Shown: positions 27,359 through 37,834 of the stretch, piece after piece
How positions within the stretch are numbered: the stretch's first letter is position 1
How the letters are laid out: the number at the start of each line of letters is the position of its first letter
NCBI GenBank assembly: GCA_937969505.1
Contig: CALBWA010000016.1
Span: forward strand, 37,650 to 101,649
Direction: 5' to 3'
From: an uncultured Erythrobacter sp.
GTDB taxonomy: Bacteria > Pseudomonadota > Alphaproteobacteria > Sphingomonadales > Sphingomonadaceae
Length of the DNA: 64,000 bases
Translations under genes and position numbers: made by a program
The notes under the pieces: generated by a model
The model's input: the letters and a program-made list of their open reading frames with translations, nothing else
Told to the model about the DNA's origin: nothing
The model's database searches: none

Positions 27359-28993
27359 TTAAACAAGTCGAGATTGGTCGACTGCCGCTGCAACAAATCC
27401 TGCGAAGAGAGGGTGCGGCTCGAACGGCTTGGACTTCAACTCGGGATGAAACTGAACCCCAATGAACCATGGATGGTCTGGCCGCTCTACAATTTCTGGT
27501 AAAAGGCCGTCAGGTGATATTCCAGAAAAGACGAGGCCCTGATTCTCCAAATCATCTCGATAAGCCACGTTCACTTCGTAGCGATGGCGATGCCTTTCAG
27601 AGATATTCGTATCTCCGCCGTAAACCGATGATACTCGACTGTCGGGTGACAGCACAGCGTCATAAGCACCTAGACGCATCGTCCCGCCTAAATCACCGCC
27701 AGCTTCTCTCTTTTGCAAACCTTCCTGCGTCATCCATTCGGTGATGATACCAACGACAGGCTCATTGGTTTCCCCAAACTCGGTCGAAGACGCCGATGCA
27801 TGACCGCTTGCACGTGCACCTTCTATGCAGGCCATTTGCATGCCAAGACAGATGCCAAAGAACGGCACGTTGCGCTCTCTGGCAAAACGCACTGAAGCAA
27901 TTTTACCTTCCGAACCACGTTCGCCGAAACCGCCCGGGACGAGAATTCCATGAAGTGGTTCAAGCTCGGCAACAATATCCGCCTCATTGCCTTCGAACAC
28001 TTCAGCATCGATCCAGCGAATGTTGACCTTCACCCGATTGGCCATGCCTCCGTGCACCAGAGCTTCATTCAACGATTTATAGGCGTCCTGAAGGCCAACA
28101 TATTTACCTACAACGCCGATTGTGACCTCGCCTTCAGGATTAAAGTAACGATCTGTTACGTCATCCCAGCGCGACAGGTCTGGCTCGCGCGCATCAGTGA
28201 TTCCAAATCCGCGCAAAACTTCGCTGTCGAGGCCTTCGCGATGATATTGCAAAGGAACAGAGTAAATCGATGGTGCATCCAGGGCTTGAATTACAGCCTC
28301 TGCTCGAACGTTGCAGAATTGCGCAATCTTGAGCCGTTCCCCTTCTGGAAGCGGGTGTTCGCTGCGGCACAGCAAGATATCAGGCTTGATCCCCAATGAG
28401 GCTAATTCGCGGACTGAGTGCTGCGTAGGCTTGGTTTTCAGTTCCCCTGCCGCTGCAATGTATGGCACCAGAGTGACATGCACGCTCAGCGTTTGCATGG
28501 GTTCAAGTTCATTCCGCAACTGCCGGATCGCCTCCATGAACGGAAGAGATTCGATGTCGCCAACAGTCCCGCCGATCTCGCACAGGATGAAGTCGAGATC
28601 GTCGACGTCAGCCAAAGCAAATTCCTTGATTGCATCGGTCACGTGCGGGATCACTTGGACGGTTGCACCCAGGTAGTCTCCCCGACGCTCGCGGGCGATG
28701 ATATCACGGTAAATGCGACCACTGGTTACGTTGTCGCTTTGCCGCGCCGAAACTCCTGTAAACCGCTCGTAGTGTCCAAGGTCGAGGTCAGTTTCGGCCC
28801 CGTCATCGGTCACATAGACCTCGCCATGCTGATAGGGGCTCATCGTGCCTGGATCGACATTGAGATAGGGGTCGAACTTGCGAATCCGAACCTTGTAGCC
28901 GCGCGCTTGCAGCAGTGCTGCAAGGCTTGCTGCCATTAAACCTTTGCCGAGCGAGGAGACCACGCCGCCGGTGATAAATATGTACCGCGCCAT
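27359..28993 (-). CDS. pyrG: CTP synthase
   Basis: Glutamine-dependent enzyme that makes CTP from UTP, 544 residues. The N-terminal synthetase domain opens with [14 protein letters not shown] and the ATP-binding segment. The C-terminal class I glutamine amidotransferase has its catalytic cysteine in [11 protein letters not shown] (about residue 378) and the His-Pro-Glu of VQFHPEL near the end. Length and motifs are complete. Upstream on the same strand lie secG and tpiA, an order often kept in proteobacteria (tpiA-secG-pyrG). Confidence 0.97.
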   Translation of the reverse strand: MARYIFITGGVVSSLGKGLMAASLAALLQARGYKVRIRKFDPYLNVDPGTMSPYQHGEVYVTDDGAETDLDLGHYERFTGVSARQSDNVTSGRIYRDIIARERRGDYLGATVQVIPHVTDAIKEFALADVDDLDFILCEIGGTVGDIESLPFMEAIRQLRNELEPMQTLSVHVTLVPYIAAAGELKTKPTQHSVRELASLGIKPDILLCRSEHPLPEGERLKIAQFCNVRAEAVIQALDAPSIYSVPLQYHREGLDSEVLRGFGITDAREPDLSRWDDVTDRYFNPEGEVTIGVVGKYVGLQDAYKSLNEALVHGGMANRVKVNIRWIDAEVFEGNEADIVAELEPLHGILVPGGFGERGSEGKIASVRFARERNVPFFGICLGMQMACIEGARASGHASASSTEFGETNEPVVGIITEWMTQEGLQKREAGGDLGGTMRLGAYDAVLSPDSRVSSVYGGDTNISERHRHRYEVNVAYRDDLENQGLVFSGISPDGLLPEIVERPDHPWFIGVQFHPELKSKPFEPHPLFAGFVAAAVDQSRLV

Positions 28994-29078
28994 GGGAGTT
29001 AAGCCTTAAGCTGTCATTTGGATTCGGTGCAAGCAGTTTGGCGCTGCGAACCGGCAGCAATCCACAATGCTGAAGCTT

Positions 29079-29468
29079 TTATTGTGTTACGTCCGCAAGC
29101 GGATCATCATTGTCAGTTGAAGGATTAGAGGCAGGAGCAGTGGGAGCTCCCGTAACCGGGTCAATCGCCAATGGGTCTGTCGTGGCAGGTGTTACATTGC
29201 GATCCAGGGTTGTGCTGATTTCATCTGTTCCAGTCGCGTCTACGGCAACAGCCGCCAATACAATGGACAAAGCTACGAACGTTACCGCCAGCCATTTTGT
29301 AGACCGTGTAAGGAAATCCGCTGCGCCGCGAGCACCCATGACGCCGCCTGGACTGCCTCCACCTCCGATTCCCAACCCGCCCCCTTCGGAACGTTGCATC
29401 AGGATAACGCCCACCAAGGCGGCAGCCACGATGGCTTGTAAAACGGTCAGGAACAGGAAAAGCGACAT
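29079..29468 (-). CDS. secG: Preprotein translocase subunit SecG
   Basis: Inner-membrane partner of SecYE, 129 residues. There are two membrane helices (about 3-23 and 57-77) joined by a loop with the family pattern VILMQRSEGGGLGIGGG and the following Gly-rich segment. A periplasmic/cytosolic tail of about 50 residues is rich in Thr, Pro and Asp. The ATG at 29468 is preferred; the frame has a TTG three codons upstream. It lies between tpiA and pyrG on the same strand. Confidence 0.92.
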   Translation of the reverse strand: MSLFLFLTVLQAIVAAALVGVILMQRSEGGGLGIGGGGSPGGVMGARGAADFLTRSTKWLAVTFVALSIVLAAVAVDATGTDEISTTLDRNVTPATTDPLAIDPVTGAPTAPASNPSTDNDDPLADVTQ

Positions 29469-29541
29469 AAGATTCAACTCGTTTAATCGGTGCGTGGCAT
29501 TTAGGCGGAGTAACTCGCCAGAGCAAGGGCAGCCTCAGCCA

Positions 29542-30306
29542 TCAATTATCTTCAATTTCACCCGCTGCCAGAGCGATACCCATGAAACTGTCTGCAGTCA
29601 GACTGGCTCCGCCGATCAGTGCACCGCCGACTTCATCGGCTCCAAGCAATTCCCGTGCGTTTTCGGGGTTTACCGATCCACCATAAAGGATACGAATTTC
29701 AATGCCTTGTTCTTCGCCATACAAGTCGATCAGCAAGGTTCGGATAGCGCCATGCATTTCGCCGATGTCTTGAACCGTTGCCGCTTTCCCAGTTCCGATT
29801 GCCCAGACCGGTTCGTAAGCGATCGCGATGCTCTCCAGCGGGTTTTCAACCTGTTCCGGTAGAGACGCCCTCAATTGATCGAGGACAAATCCTGTCGCTT
29901 TGCCGCTGTTACGTGTCTCTTCTGTCTCGCCGCAACACATAATGACACGCATACCCGCGTCCAACGCAGCCTCGGCCTTTGTACGGACAAGTTCATTACT
30001 CTCGCCATGGCCCATTCGCCGCTCACTATGGCCGAGAATTACAAATTTTGCGCCTGCATCAGCAAGCATGGTGGCAGAGATATCGCCCGTGTGGGCCCCC
30101 TCCTCACCTGGATGGCAATCTTGCGCACCGACGGCTATTTGTGCCGCTTCGCGATGCACCGCGTGGAGCAAGGTATACGGCGGGGCCACGGCAACCTCCA
30201 CCTTCATGTGCCGCTGTGCAGCACGATCAATGGCACGCGCTTCGGAAAGCATCGCCCGTGTCCCATTCATTTTCCAATTACCGACGATGTAGGGCCGTTG
30301 AGGCAT
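29542..30306 (-). CDS. tpiA: Triosephosphate isomerase
   Basis: Glycolytic TIM-barrel enzyme converting dihydroxyacetone phosphate and glyceraldehyde 3-phosphate, 254 residues. Catalytic segments: NWKMNG (Lys13 region), LGHSERR (His) and YEPVWAIGTGKAA (Glu and phosphate loop); the final phosphate-binding loop is ILYGGSVNPEN. The ATG at 30306 has AGGA upstream at suitable spacing, so 13 upstream codons in the open frame are dropped. It diverges from the PpiD-like gene across 237 bases in which I see no confident promoter pair. Confidence 0.96.
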   Translation of the reverse strand: MPQRPYIVGNWKMNGTRAMLSEARAIDRAAQRHMKVEVAVAPPYTLLHAVHREAAQIAVGAQDCHPGEEGAHTGDISATMLADAGAKFVILGHSERRMGHGESNELVRTKAEAALDAGMRVIMCCGETEETRNSGKATGFVLDQLRASLPEQVENPLESIAIAYEPVWAIGTGKAATVQDIGEMHGAIRTLLIDLYGEEQGIEIRILYGGSVNPENARELLGADEVGGALIGGASLTADSFMGIALAAGEIEDN

Positions 30307-30543
30307 CAATACTTCCTGAAATTTAAACGAATCTGCTTGCTGCATATATGGGCATCAGCGCGGCGTCCGCTACCCGACCTGAACAATACAGTCAAAAGAC
30401 ATCGTCACCTGTTGCGGCAAGGTCTCAGGATGGATAAAGCCCACGGAATAACAATTGTTCGTGCCGCCAGTTATATAAGCTTGGATGACTGCCATGCGAG
30501 CTATTTTTCAACTGTTTTGGCCAATGCGGGATTTTTCGATTTC

Positions 30544-32481
30544 ATGATCACTTTCATGCGCAATTTCTTCAAGTCCAAGATTGGCCTTGGATTGACGTTG
30601 GCCTTTCTGGCGCTGATTGCCTTTGCTTTTGCAAGCAGCGATGTGGCGGGTAATGCCGCTTTTGGCGGGATTGCCGGCGGCGATAGAGTTGCGGTCATCG
30701 GTGGTGAGCGAATCGATTCGAGTGAATTCAGCCGCACCGTAGGCTCGGCCGTAGATCAGGTGCGACGCGAAAACCCGACCATCACGATGCAAGCTTTCGT
30801 CGAGCAGGGCGGGCTTGATGAAGTGTTGGAACAGATGATCGATCAATATGCGATTAGCGCCTATGCGGAAAAATTCGGCCTTAGAGCCGGGGATAATCTG
30901 ATAAACAGCGAGATTCTGACGATTGGCGCTTTCAAGGGCCCTGACGGCAATTTTTCTCAGGATATCTACCAGACGTTTCTGAGTCAGCAGCGGCTCACCG
31001 ATTTAATGGTGCGCCAAGACCTCGGAGCTGGTTTACTAGCTCAACAATTGATTTCGCCGTCACTGGCCAGCCCGAACTTTCCCGATAAGTTCGCCATTCG
31101 TTATGCAGCGCTTTTGAAGGAGCGCCGTCAGGGAGCGTTTGCTTTTTTACCAAGCGCGGTATTTGCCCCGGAAGGTGACCCCACCGATGCGCAATTACAG
31201 GCATTCTTTACCGATAATAGCGCGCGATACATTCGCCCGGAACGGCGTACTATTCGCTATGCTAGCTTCGGGGTCGAGAGCCTCGACGCCAGTCTGACCC
31301 CGACACAGGCCGAGATTGCAGCGCGCTACGAGCAGAACCGGGCGCAATATGCCGCGCGCGAAGTTCGCACTTTTACCCAATTGATTGTCCCAACAAAGGC
31401 AGCAGCTGATTCTCTGCGCGAGAGGATTGGTGGTGGTGAGAGCTTGGAAACAGTCGCTCGCGATGCCGGTTTCAGCACAACCAGCATTGGGCCAATTGAA
31501 CGAGCGGACTACGCTACGCAAGCTAGCGCCGGTGTAGCGGCAGCCGTGTTCACTGCAAGCCAAGGAGCTATTGCAACCCCGACACAAGGCACTCTTGGTT
31601 GGCACGTTGTCCGCATTGATGATGTAGAAACTGTAGCAGCGCGCAGTCTGGCATCTGTTTCCAGCGAGATTGCCGAGCAGCTCGAAGCAGAGAAGCGAAC
31701 CGCAGCCTTGGCTGATCTAAGTGCGCGCGTTGAAGAGCAGGTCGATGGCGGTACCCCACTTGCCACGGTAGCGCAGGATTTGGGTATAACGGTGACCACC
31801 ACACCGACCTTGACTGCCGATGGCAGAGTCTACGGCCAGCAAGGGCGCGGCGTTCCCCCGCAATTGCAGCCTGTGCTTGAAACTGCTTTCCAAATGGAAG
31901 AAGGCCAGCCTCAACTTGCCGAGATTGTACCAGGTTCGACATTTCTTGTTTTTGAGGTCAGCGAAGTTACCGAATCGGCCACAGCGCCGCTTGACGAAAT
32001 CCGCGATGATGTGACGGTAGCCTGGCGTTTGTCTGAAGGGTCGAGGTTAGCGCGCGCCGCATCAGACCGCGTCATGGAACGGATCGCGGACGGATCAACT
32101 CTCGGCGCTGCCTTGGAAGCAGAAGATGCAACGTTGCCTCAGCCGCAGCCGGTGGACCTCAATCGTCAGGACCTGGTGACCCAGCAAAACCAGCAGATCC
32201 CGCCACCATTGGTACTTATGTTCTCAATGGCAGAGGGCACCGCCAAAAGGCTGGAGGCTGCCAGCGATCTGGGCTGGTTTGTGGTAGAGTTGGACGATAT
32301 ATCGACTGATGAGATTGCTACCGACGACCCGCTTGTCGCCGCGGCCCAACGTCAGTTGCAAACCACTATTGCTGAAGAATATCGCCAGCAAGTGACCCGC
32401 GCCATGCGCGATGAGCTTGGGGTTGAGCGTAATGACGCCGCGGTTGAAGCTGTGCGCAAGCGTTTGCTTGGTGAGAGCTAA
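30544..32481 (+). CDS. PpiD-like membrane-anchored peptidyl-prolyl isomerase/chaperone
   Basis: A 645-residue periplasmic folding factor. There is a short cytoplasmic N-terminus with one membrane helix (about 12-32, IGLGLTLAFLALIAFAFA), a SurA-N-like chaperone region (about 45-200), and a parvulin domain (about 275-370, beginning near REVRTFTQLIVPTKAAAD and ending GTLGWHVVRIDDV). A second degenerate parvulin-like region and helical tail follow. The open frame runs back to 29875, antisense to tpiA, which I rejected; ATG 30544 or 30556 are the realistic starts. It sits near SecG, fitting action at the translocon exit. Confidence 0.87.
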   Translation: MITFMRNFFKSKIGLGLTLAFLALIAFAFASSDVAGNAAFGGIAGGDRVAVIGGERIDSSEFSRTVGSAVDQVRRENPTITMQAFVEQGGLDEVLEQMIDQYAISAYAEKFGLRAGDNLINSEILTIGAFKGPDGNFSQDIYQTFLSQQRLTDLMVRQDLGAGLLAQQLISPSLASPNFPDKFAIRYAALLKERRQGAFAFLPSAVFAPEGDPTDAQLQAFFTDNSARYIRPERRTIRYASFGVESLDASLTPTQAEIAARYEQNRAQYAAREVRTFTQLIVPTKAAADSLRERIGGGESLETVARDAGFSTTSIGPIERADYATQASAGVAAAVFTASQGAIATPTQGTLGWHVVRIDDVETVAARSLASVSSEIAEQLEAEKRTAALADLSARVEEQVDGGTPLATVAQDLGITVTTTPTLTADGRVYGQQGRGVPPQLQPVLETAFQMEEGQPQLAEIVPGSTFLVFEVSEVTESATAPLDEIRDDVTVAWRLSEGSRLARAASDRVMERIADGSTLGAALEAEDATLPQPQPVDLNRQDLVTQQNQQIPPPLVLMFSMAEGTAKRLEAASDLGWFVVELDDISTDEIATDDPLVAAAQRQLQTTIAEEYRQQVTRAMRDELGVERNDAAVEAVRKRLLGES

Positions 32482-32507
32482 CGGAGGCCGAACTGACCAA
32501 TGTTCTA

Positions 32508-34007
32508 TTGCCTGAGAACGCCGATGCTGCGGCGGAGCAATTGCGTGCTGGCAAGCCTGCTCTTGTATGGCGCAAGATAATTGCGGACACGCAGACCCCC
32601 GTGGGAGCTGCGTCTAAGTTAATTGTGCCAGGGCGTGGGGATTTTCTGCTCGAGTCTGTTGAAGGTGGAGAAGTGCGCGGGCGTTACAGTCTGCTCGGGC
32701 TTGACCCCGATCTCGTCTTCCGTGGTGCTGGCAAGGAAGCCGCGATAAATCAGGACTGGAGATACAACCGTGAAGCTTTTGTGCCGTGCGAAGGCGGCGC
32801 ATTGGAAGAATTGCGAGCGCTTGCTGCATCGTGCCGAATTGATGTTCCTCCGGAACTGCCTCCTGCCCTTGCCTGCTTGGTGGGCTATTTCGGTTATGAG
32901 ACGATCGGCTTGGTCGAAACCTTGCCGCGGGCACAGCAAAGCCCGCTTGATTTACCAGACATGTTGTTTGTCCGGCCGACACTCATCATGGTATTTGATA
33001 GCCTTACAGACGCGCTCTACTGCGTCGCGCCTATTTGGCAGGCCGACGATTGCGATGAAGCGATTGAACGAGCAGCTGAGCGAATTGACGCAGGTCTCAG
33101 CCACTTAATGCAGCCCTCTTCGATCCAGACCGCTTCGTGCGGCTTGCCGGCTATGGAGCTGGAGCCGCAAATCGCGGCCGACGACTACAAGGCGATGGTT
33201 GCACGGGCGAAAGATTACATCACCGCAGGTGACATCTTTCAAGTTGTGCTCGCTCAGCGATTTACCTGCCCCTTTCCGCTCCCTCCTCTAACGCTGTATC
33301 GAGCGCTTCGGCGGGTTAATCCTTCGCCTTTTCTGTACTTTCTGGATTTACCCGGCTTTGCTGTCGTGGGTTCCAGTCCGGAAATCCTGGTGCGGGTTCG
33401 CAATGGCGAAGTTACGATCAGGCCAATTGCCGGGACACGACCGCGCGGTGCGACGAGCACGCAGGACCGTGATAATGAACAAAGTCTTCTCGCTGATCCC
33501 AAGGAGCGGGCCGAACATCTCATGTTGCTCGACCTAGGCCGCAATGATGTGGGCCGTGTTGCCTGTCGTGGCAGCGTGTCAGTGACCGAAAGCTTTACTG
33601 TCGAGCGCTACAGTCACGTCATGCATATCGTCAGCAACGTTATTGGACAGTTGGACCAGAAGTCGGATGCGCTCGATGCTTTATTTGCAGGGTTTCCTGC
33701 TGGGACGGTCAGCGGTGCGCCCAAGATCAGGGCTTGCGAAATCATCGCAGAGCTGGAGCCAGAAACACGCGGAGCTTATGCAGGCGGAGTTGGGTATTTT
33801 TCGCCTGATGGGTCAGTCGACAGCTGCATAGTTTTGCGCACGGCGGTGGTGAAGGATGGCACGATGCATGTTCAGGCAGGGGCCGGCATTGTGGCGGACA
33901 GCGACCCCGACTACGAATTGGCAGAGTGCAAGGCCAAGGCTAGTGCATTAATTGCAGCAGCGCAGGAAGCGGCCAGAATTGCCGAGGAACCGGGGTTTGG
34001 ACAGTGA
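32508..34007 (+). CDS. trpE: Anthranilate synthase component I
   Basis: Chorismate-using subunit of the first step of tryptophan synthesis, 499 residues, working with TrpG. Conserved chorismate-binding segments: RPIAGTRPRG, HLMLLDLGRNDVGRV, GTVSGAPKIRA and GGVGYFSPDG. The listed start is TTG at 32508 without a good ribosome site. The CTG at 32493, five bases after GGAGG, would give MTNVLLPENADA and may be the real start. It heads a coupled trp operon; the stop overlaps the next start as GTGA. No leader peptide with Trp codons was noticed upstream. Confidence 0.95.
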   Translation: MPENADAAAEQLRAGKPALVWRKIIADTQTPVGAASKLIVPGRGDFLLESVEGGEVRGRYSLLGLDPDLVFRGAGKEAAINQDWRYNREAFVPCEGGALEELRALAASCRIDVPPELPPALACLVGYFGYETIGLVETLPRAQQSPLDLPDMLFVRPTLIMVFDSLTDALYCVAPIWQADDCDEAIERAAERIDAGLSHLMQPSSIQTASCGLPAMELEPQIAADDYKAMVARAKDYITAGDIFQVVLAQRFTCPFPLPPLTLYRALRRVNPSPFLYFLDLPGFAVVGSSPEILVRVRNGEVTIRPIAGTRPRGATSTQDRDNEQSLLADPKERAEHLMLLDLGRNDVGRVACRGSVSVTESFTVERYSHVMHIVSNVIGQLDQKSDALDALFAGFPAGTVSGAPKIRACEIIAELEPETRGAYAGGVGYFSPDGSVDSCIVLRTAVVKDGTMHVQAGAGIVADSDPDYELAECKAKASALIAAAQEAARIAEEPGFGQ

Positions 34008-34870
34008 AGAAGCGTTTTGTGTCATGTGCAGCGGCCGCAATGCTGTTGCTTTCTTCGTGCCAGCAAAAATCTGAAGGTCAGCCTGTCGCCACCATTGACA
34101 TTAGCAGTGAGACAGGTGTTGCTGCTGATGCTCTAGTAAGTGATGCCGATGGCATGCTAGCAGGAGCTTCGATTTCTTCTTCACCTTGCACTCTGACCGA
34201 CTTTGAAGGTGTGGTCCTAACGCATTGCGTTGCTGATCCCGCAAAACACCGTATCGCGACCGCGCATACGTCGGATCAGGATGTGCCCTACGGTTCTTTC
34301 GATGCGTTGGGCGAAGCAGAGCAATCGAGTGATATCGCGTTTGCCGTCAATGCCGGAATGTTCGACTCCGATGGCCTGCCGCTGGGCTATTATGTTGAGG
34401 CTGGCAATCGCCTATCGGAACTTAGTCGCGATGATGGCTCAGACGGGATCGGCGGAAATTTTTATCTTCTTCCGAATGGCGTATTTTATGGCACTGGCGG
34501 CAATTGGGCGGTCAAGGACAGTGACACATTTTACCGCACCGTTTCCCAGCGTCCGGAATTTGGTACCCAGTCCGGTCCCATGCTGGTTATCGACGGTCAA
34601 TTGCATTCATCAATCCAAGATAATGGACCGTCGAAGCTTATACGAAACGGCGTGGGCGTTGATACCGACGGTAAGGCGCACTTTGTCATATCGGAAACTC
34701 CGCTGAGTTTTGGGCAATTGGCGCGATTTTATCGGGACGAGCTGAAGACGCCGAACGCGCTCTACCTGGATGGTACCATTTCCGCCTTGTGGAACCCTTC
34801 AGCCGGACGGATGGATAATCGCGGGGCAATCGGACCGATGTTGTTGGTCGAGAATATTGAGGGCAGCTGA
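34004..34870 (+). CDS. Lipoprotein of the phosphodiester glycosidase (NAGPA/YigE) family
   Basis: A 288-residue exported lipoprotein. The N-terminal signal ends in a lipobox LLSSC (Cys19), and the segment from about residue 60 has the NAGPA fold signatures [38 protein letters not shown] and [12 protein letters not shown]. Family members remove GlcNAc from phosphodiester-linked GlcNAc or act on related glycans; the bacterial substrate is unknown. It overlaps trpE by 4 bases (GTGA) and trpG by one base (TGATG), so it is translationally locked inside the trp operon with no obvious biosynthetic link. Confidence 0.85.
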   Translation: MKKRFVSCAAAAMLLLSSCQQKSEGQPVATIDISSETGVAADALVSDADGMLAGASISSSPCTLTDFEGVVLTHCVADPAKHRIATAHTSDQDVPYGSFDALGEAEQSSDIAFAVNAGMFDSDGLPLGYYVEAGNRLSELSRDDGSDGIGGNFYLLPNGVFYGTGGNWAVKDSDTFYRTVSQRPEFGTQSGPMLVIDGQLHSSIQDNGPSKLIRNGVGVDTDGKAHFVISETPLSFGQLARFYRDELKTPNALYLDGTISALWNPSAGRMDNRGAIGPMLLVENIEGS

Positions 34871-35454
34871 TGATTCTTGTGATCGACAATTATGACAGCT
34901 TCACCTTCAACCTGGTGCACTACCTCATGGAGTTGGGCGCCGAAGTTCGGGTGGAACGCAATGACGCGCTGACTGCAACTCAGGCCATTGCAACTCGAGC
35001 GGATGGATTTCTCATCTCTCCTGGACCGTGCACTCCCAATGAGGCTGGTGTTAGTCTGGATATGGTTGCGGCTTGCGCAGACGCAGGCAAACCGCTGCTG
35101 GGGGTATGTTTGGGCCATCAAGCAATCGGACAGCATTTTGGCGGGACAGTGGTTCGCGGCGGATTGATGCATGGCAAAACCAGCCCTGTATCGCACGACG
35201 GAACCGGCGTATTCGAAGGTTTGCCCTCGCCTTTTGGAGCCACGCGGTACCATAGCCTCGTAGTTCGCGATCAACCTGATGATCTTGTTGTCAATGCGAC
35301 ATCAGAGGATGAATGCACAATGGGCTTTCGACACAAAAGCCTGCCGATCCATGGAGTCCAGTTTCACCCGGAAAGCATCGCTACTGAGCATGGTCATGAT
35401 TTGCTCGCCAACTTTCTGAAACTTTGTGATGCATCACTGGAGCAACCGGCATGA
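34870..35454 (+). CDS. trpG: Anthranilate synthase component II (glutamine amidotransferase)
   Basis: Class I amidotransferase, 194 residues, that supplies ammonia to TrpE. The catalytic triad is visible: Cys in [11 protein letters not shown] (about residue 79), and His and Glu in VQFHPESI (about 168-170). The N-terminal segment is [16 protein letters not shown]. It may also serve as PabA, as in many bacteria with a single such subunit; no pabB is in the window. It is coupled to the lipoprotein gene upstream and to trpD downstream (4-base overlap). Confidence 0.95.
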   Translation: MILVIDNYDSFTFNLVHYLMELGAEVRVERNDALTATQAIATRADGFLISPGPCTPNEAGVSLDMVAACADAGKPLLGVCLGHQAIGQHFGGTVVRGGLMHGKTSPVSHDGTGVFEGLPSPFGATRYHSLVVRDQPDDLVVNATSEDECTMGFRHKSLPIHGVQFHPESIATEHGHDLLANFLKLCDASLEQPA

Positions 35455-36446
35455 GGAAACTTCCCGATGGCACTGAACACTTGTCGGAAAAAGAAGCAGA
35501 AGGCGCTTTTGGTTTGCTTCTGGACGGAGAGACCAGCGAAGATGAAATAGAACGCTTCCTTGTCACCCTGTCTGATCGCAGTGAAACTGCCGAAGAGATT
35601 GCCGGCGCTGCACGCGCACTGCGTGCCCGCCTTCTACCAATCGAAGCGCCTGACAATGCCATAGATGTTTGCGGCACTGGTGGCGATGGCCACCATACCT
35701 TGAATGTCTCTACTGCGGTTAGCCTTGTTGTCGCCGCTTGCGGTGTGCCGGTTGCCAAGCATGGCAACCGTGCTGCGTCCTCCAAAGCCGGTGCAGCAGA
35801 TACGCTTGAAGCGCTAGGGCTCGATATGGATGCAGCGGGCCGTACTGCTGAAAAGACTTTATCCGAGATCGGTATCTGCTTCCTTTTTGCGAAGAACCAC
35901 CATCCCGCGATGGGGCGTATTATGCCTATTCGCCAACGCATTGGCCGCCGCACAATATTTAACCTGATGGGGCCGCTTTCCAATCCAGCTGCTGTAACTA
36001 ATCAACTTATTGGAATTGCAAGACCAGCTTACGTGCCAATCTATGCAGGCGCATTGGCGCGTCTTGGGACTGGCTATTCACTAATCATCTCAGGCGATGA
36101 AGGGCTAGACGAACTGAGCCTTGCAGGGGGTAACGAGGTGGCAGTCGTTACAGGCGATAGTTTTGAGATGACGCGCGTGTCGCCTGACATTGCAGGATTA
36201 CCAACAGCACCAGTCGAAGCCATTAGGGGTGACGACGCCAAGCACAATGCTGCTGCGCTTAAAGCCCTTCTTACCGGAGCTCCGGGCCCTTATCGCGATG
36301 CTGTCTTGTTCAACGCAGCCGCGTCCCTGATGGTTGCGGGTGATGCAGGGCTCAGTTGGGCAGACCGCGTGGCAAAATGTGCCGAGGTTCTCGATTCCGG
36401 ACAAGCCATGCAGCTGCTGAAAAAATGGATCGATCTGGCAAAGTGA
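35451..36446 (+). CDS. trpD: Anthranilate phosphoribosyltransferase
   Basis: Second step of tryptophan synthesis, transferring phosphoribose from PRPP to anthranilate; 331 residues. The PRPP and metal signature [18 protein letters not shown] lies near residue 73 and the anthranilate segment [21 protein letters not shown] near residue 105 (quoted in part). Complete. It overlaps the trpG stop by 4 bases; trpC starts 11 bases after its stop. Confidence 0.95.
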   Translation: MRKLPDGTEHLSEKEAEGAFGLLLDGETSEDEIERFLVTLSDRSETAEEIAGAARALRARLLPIEAPDNAIDVCGTGGDGHHTLNVSTAVSLVVAACGVPVAKHGNRAASSKAGAADTLEALGLDMDAAGRTAEKTLSEIGICFLFAKNHHPAMGRIMPIRQRIGRRTIFNLMGPLSNPAAVTNQLIGIARPAYVPIYAGALARLGTGYSLIISGDEGLDELSLAGGNEVAVVTGDSFEMTRVSPDIAGLPTAPVEAIRGDDAKHNAAALKALLTGAPGPYRDAVLFNAAASLMVAGDAGLSWADRVAKCAEVLDSGQAMQLLKKWIDLAK

Positions 36447-36457
36447 TATCGCAGTCC

Positions 36458-37243
36458 ATGAACAAACTCGACGAAATTTGCGCGACGAAACGCGAGGAAG
36501 TGGCTGTACGCAAGGCCCGGAGCAGTCTTGCTGACCTTGATACCCTGGTAGGCAAGCAAACTGCGCCTCGTGGATTTGAAAAAGCGCTGAGACAAGCGGC
36601 CGTCGATGGTTTTGCTCTTATCGCCGAAATCAAGAAGGCGTCTCCTTCCAAGGGACTGATCCGAGCCGATTTCGATCCATCGACTCACGCCCGCGATTAT
36701 CAAACTGGCGGGGCGACGTGCTTATCAGTGCTCACAGACGCGCCATATTTCCAAGGGCATGAAGATTATCTCATTGCCGCCCGATCTGCTTGCAGTCTGC
36801 CTGTCCTCCGCAAGGATTTCATGGTTGATCCGTGGCAAGTGACGGAAGCGCGCGCAATGGGTGCTGATGCCATACTTATCATCGTGGCGGCGCTCGATGA
36901 TAGCGCCATGCATGATATCGAGCATGCAGCAATTGATCTTGGCCTCGACGTATTGGTTGAAGTGCACGATGAAGACGAAATGGCGCGAGCAGCGAAGCTT
37001 AAGTCCCGTTTGATCGGGGTAAACAATCGCGACCTCAAGCACTTTGTTACTGACCTTTCCGTTTCAGAGCGCCTCTCGTCGCTTGCTCCGAAAGGGACAC
37101 TTCTGGTTGGTGAAAGCGGAATTTCGTCTCACGCCGATTGTCAGCGCCTATCCAATAGTGGCATTCGCACCTTTCTTGTCGGAGAAAGCCTGATGCGCGC
37201 GGATGATCTGGCAAGCGCTACACACACGTTGCTCCAGGGCTAG
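36458..37243 (+). CDS. trpC: Indole-3-glycerol phosphate synthase
   Basis: TIM-barrel enzyme that closes the indole ring, 261 residues. The catalytic lysine segment is [10 protein letters not shown] (about residue 52), with [11 protein letters not shown] and [10 protein letters not shown] further on; the phosphate loop is [10 protein letters not shown]. The ATG at 36458 gives family length; the frame runs back over the end of trpD. trpF, trpB and trpA are not here, so the pathway is split between at least two loci. Confidence 0.95.
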   Translation: MNKLDEICATKREEVAVRKARSSLADLDTLVGKQTAPRGFEKALRQAAVDGFALIAEIKKASPSKGLIRADFDPSTHARDYQTGGATCLSVLTDAPYFQGHEDYLIAARSACSLPVLRKDFMVDPWQVTEARAMGADAILIIVAALDDSAMHDIEHAAIDLGLDVLVEVHDEDEMARAAKLKSRLIGVNNRDLKHFVTDLSVSERLSSLAPKGTLLVGESGISSHADCQRLSNSGIRTFLVGESLMRADDLASATHTLLQG

Positions 37244-37327
37244 TCAAATGGCCGGTTCCCGAGCTGAACCAAGCACGACATATTGGTGCATGAGCGACGC
37301 TTGCAGGATGCTGACTTGGGCAAAATC

Positions 37328-37801
37328 ATGACTGATCTTACACATATTGATGACGATGGAGCGGCAACTATGGTCGACATCGGGGCTAAGCAGGCGAGCC
37401 ACAGATTGGCAATCGCCTCGGGGCACATCGCAATGAGCCCAGCGGCTCTTGAGGCGATCAAAGCTGGCGATGCCCCCAAGGGCGATGTGCTTGGCACGGC
37501 ACGGATTGCCGGGATCATGGCGGCAAAGAAAACAAGTGAACTTATTCCCCTTTGCCACCCTCTTGCACTCGATACGGTGAATATTGACTTCGATTACGAT
37601 GACGCGGGCGTAATTGTGCGTTCGACCGCGTCCTTAACCGGTAAGACCGGCGTTGAAATGGAAGCAATGGTGGCAACGTCGACTGCATTGTTGACGATTT
37701 ACGACATGGCCAAAGCGCTCGATAAAGGGATGGTTATTGGCGGTGTCCGGTTGGTCGAAAAGCGCGGCGGCAAATCGGGTCATTGGATGGCCGATGCGTG
37801 A
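37328..37801 (+). CDS. moaC: Cyclic pyranopterin monophosphate synthase
   Basis: Molybdenum cofactor enzyme that, after MoaA, forms cPMP; 157 residues. The active-site segment [11 protein letters not shown] and the [22 protein letters not shown] segment are intact. I chose ATG at 37328 ([11 protein letters not shown]); 15 upstream codons are not conserved. It lies 84 bases after trpC and 33 bases before moeA, so may be read from the trp promoter or its own. moaA is not in the window. Confidence 0.95.
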   Translation: MTDLTHIDDDGAATMVDIGAKQASHRLAIASGHIAMSPAALEAIKAGDAPKGDVLGTARIAGIMAAKKTSELIPLCHPLALDTVNIDFDYDDAGVIVRSTASLTGKTGVEMEAMVATSTALLTIYDMAKALDKGMVIGGVRLVEKRGGKSGHWMADA

Positions 37802-37834
37802 AGCTTGCAGTTACCGAGCAATGATCATTAAGCC

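Noticed and set aside
29875..30543. N-terminal extension of the PpiD-like frame
   Set aside because: It is antisense to tpiA and the divergent spacer; the membrane anchor and conserved sequence begin at 30544.
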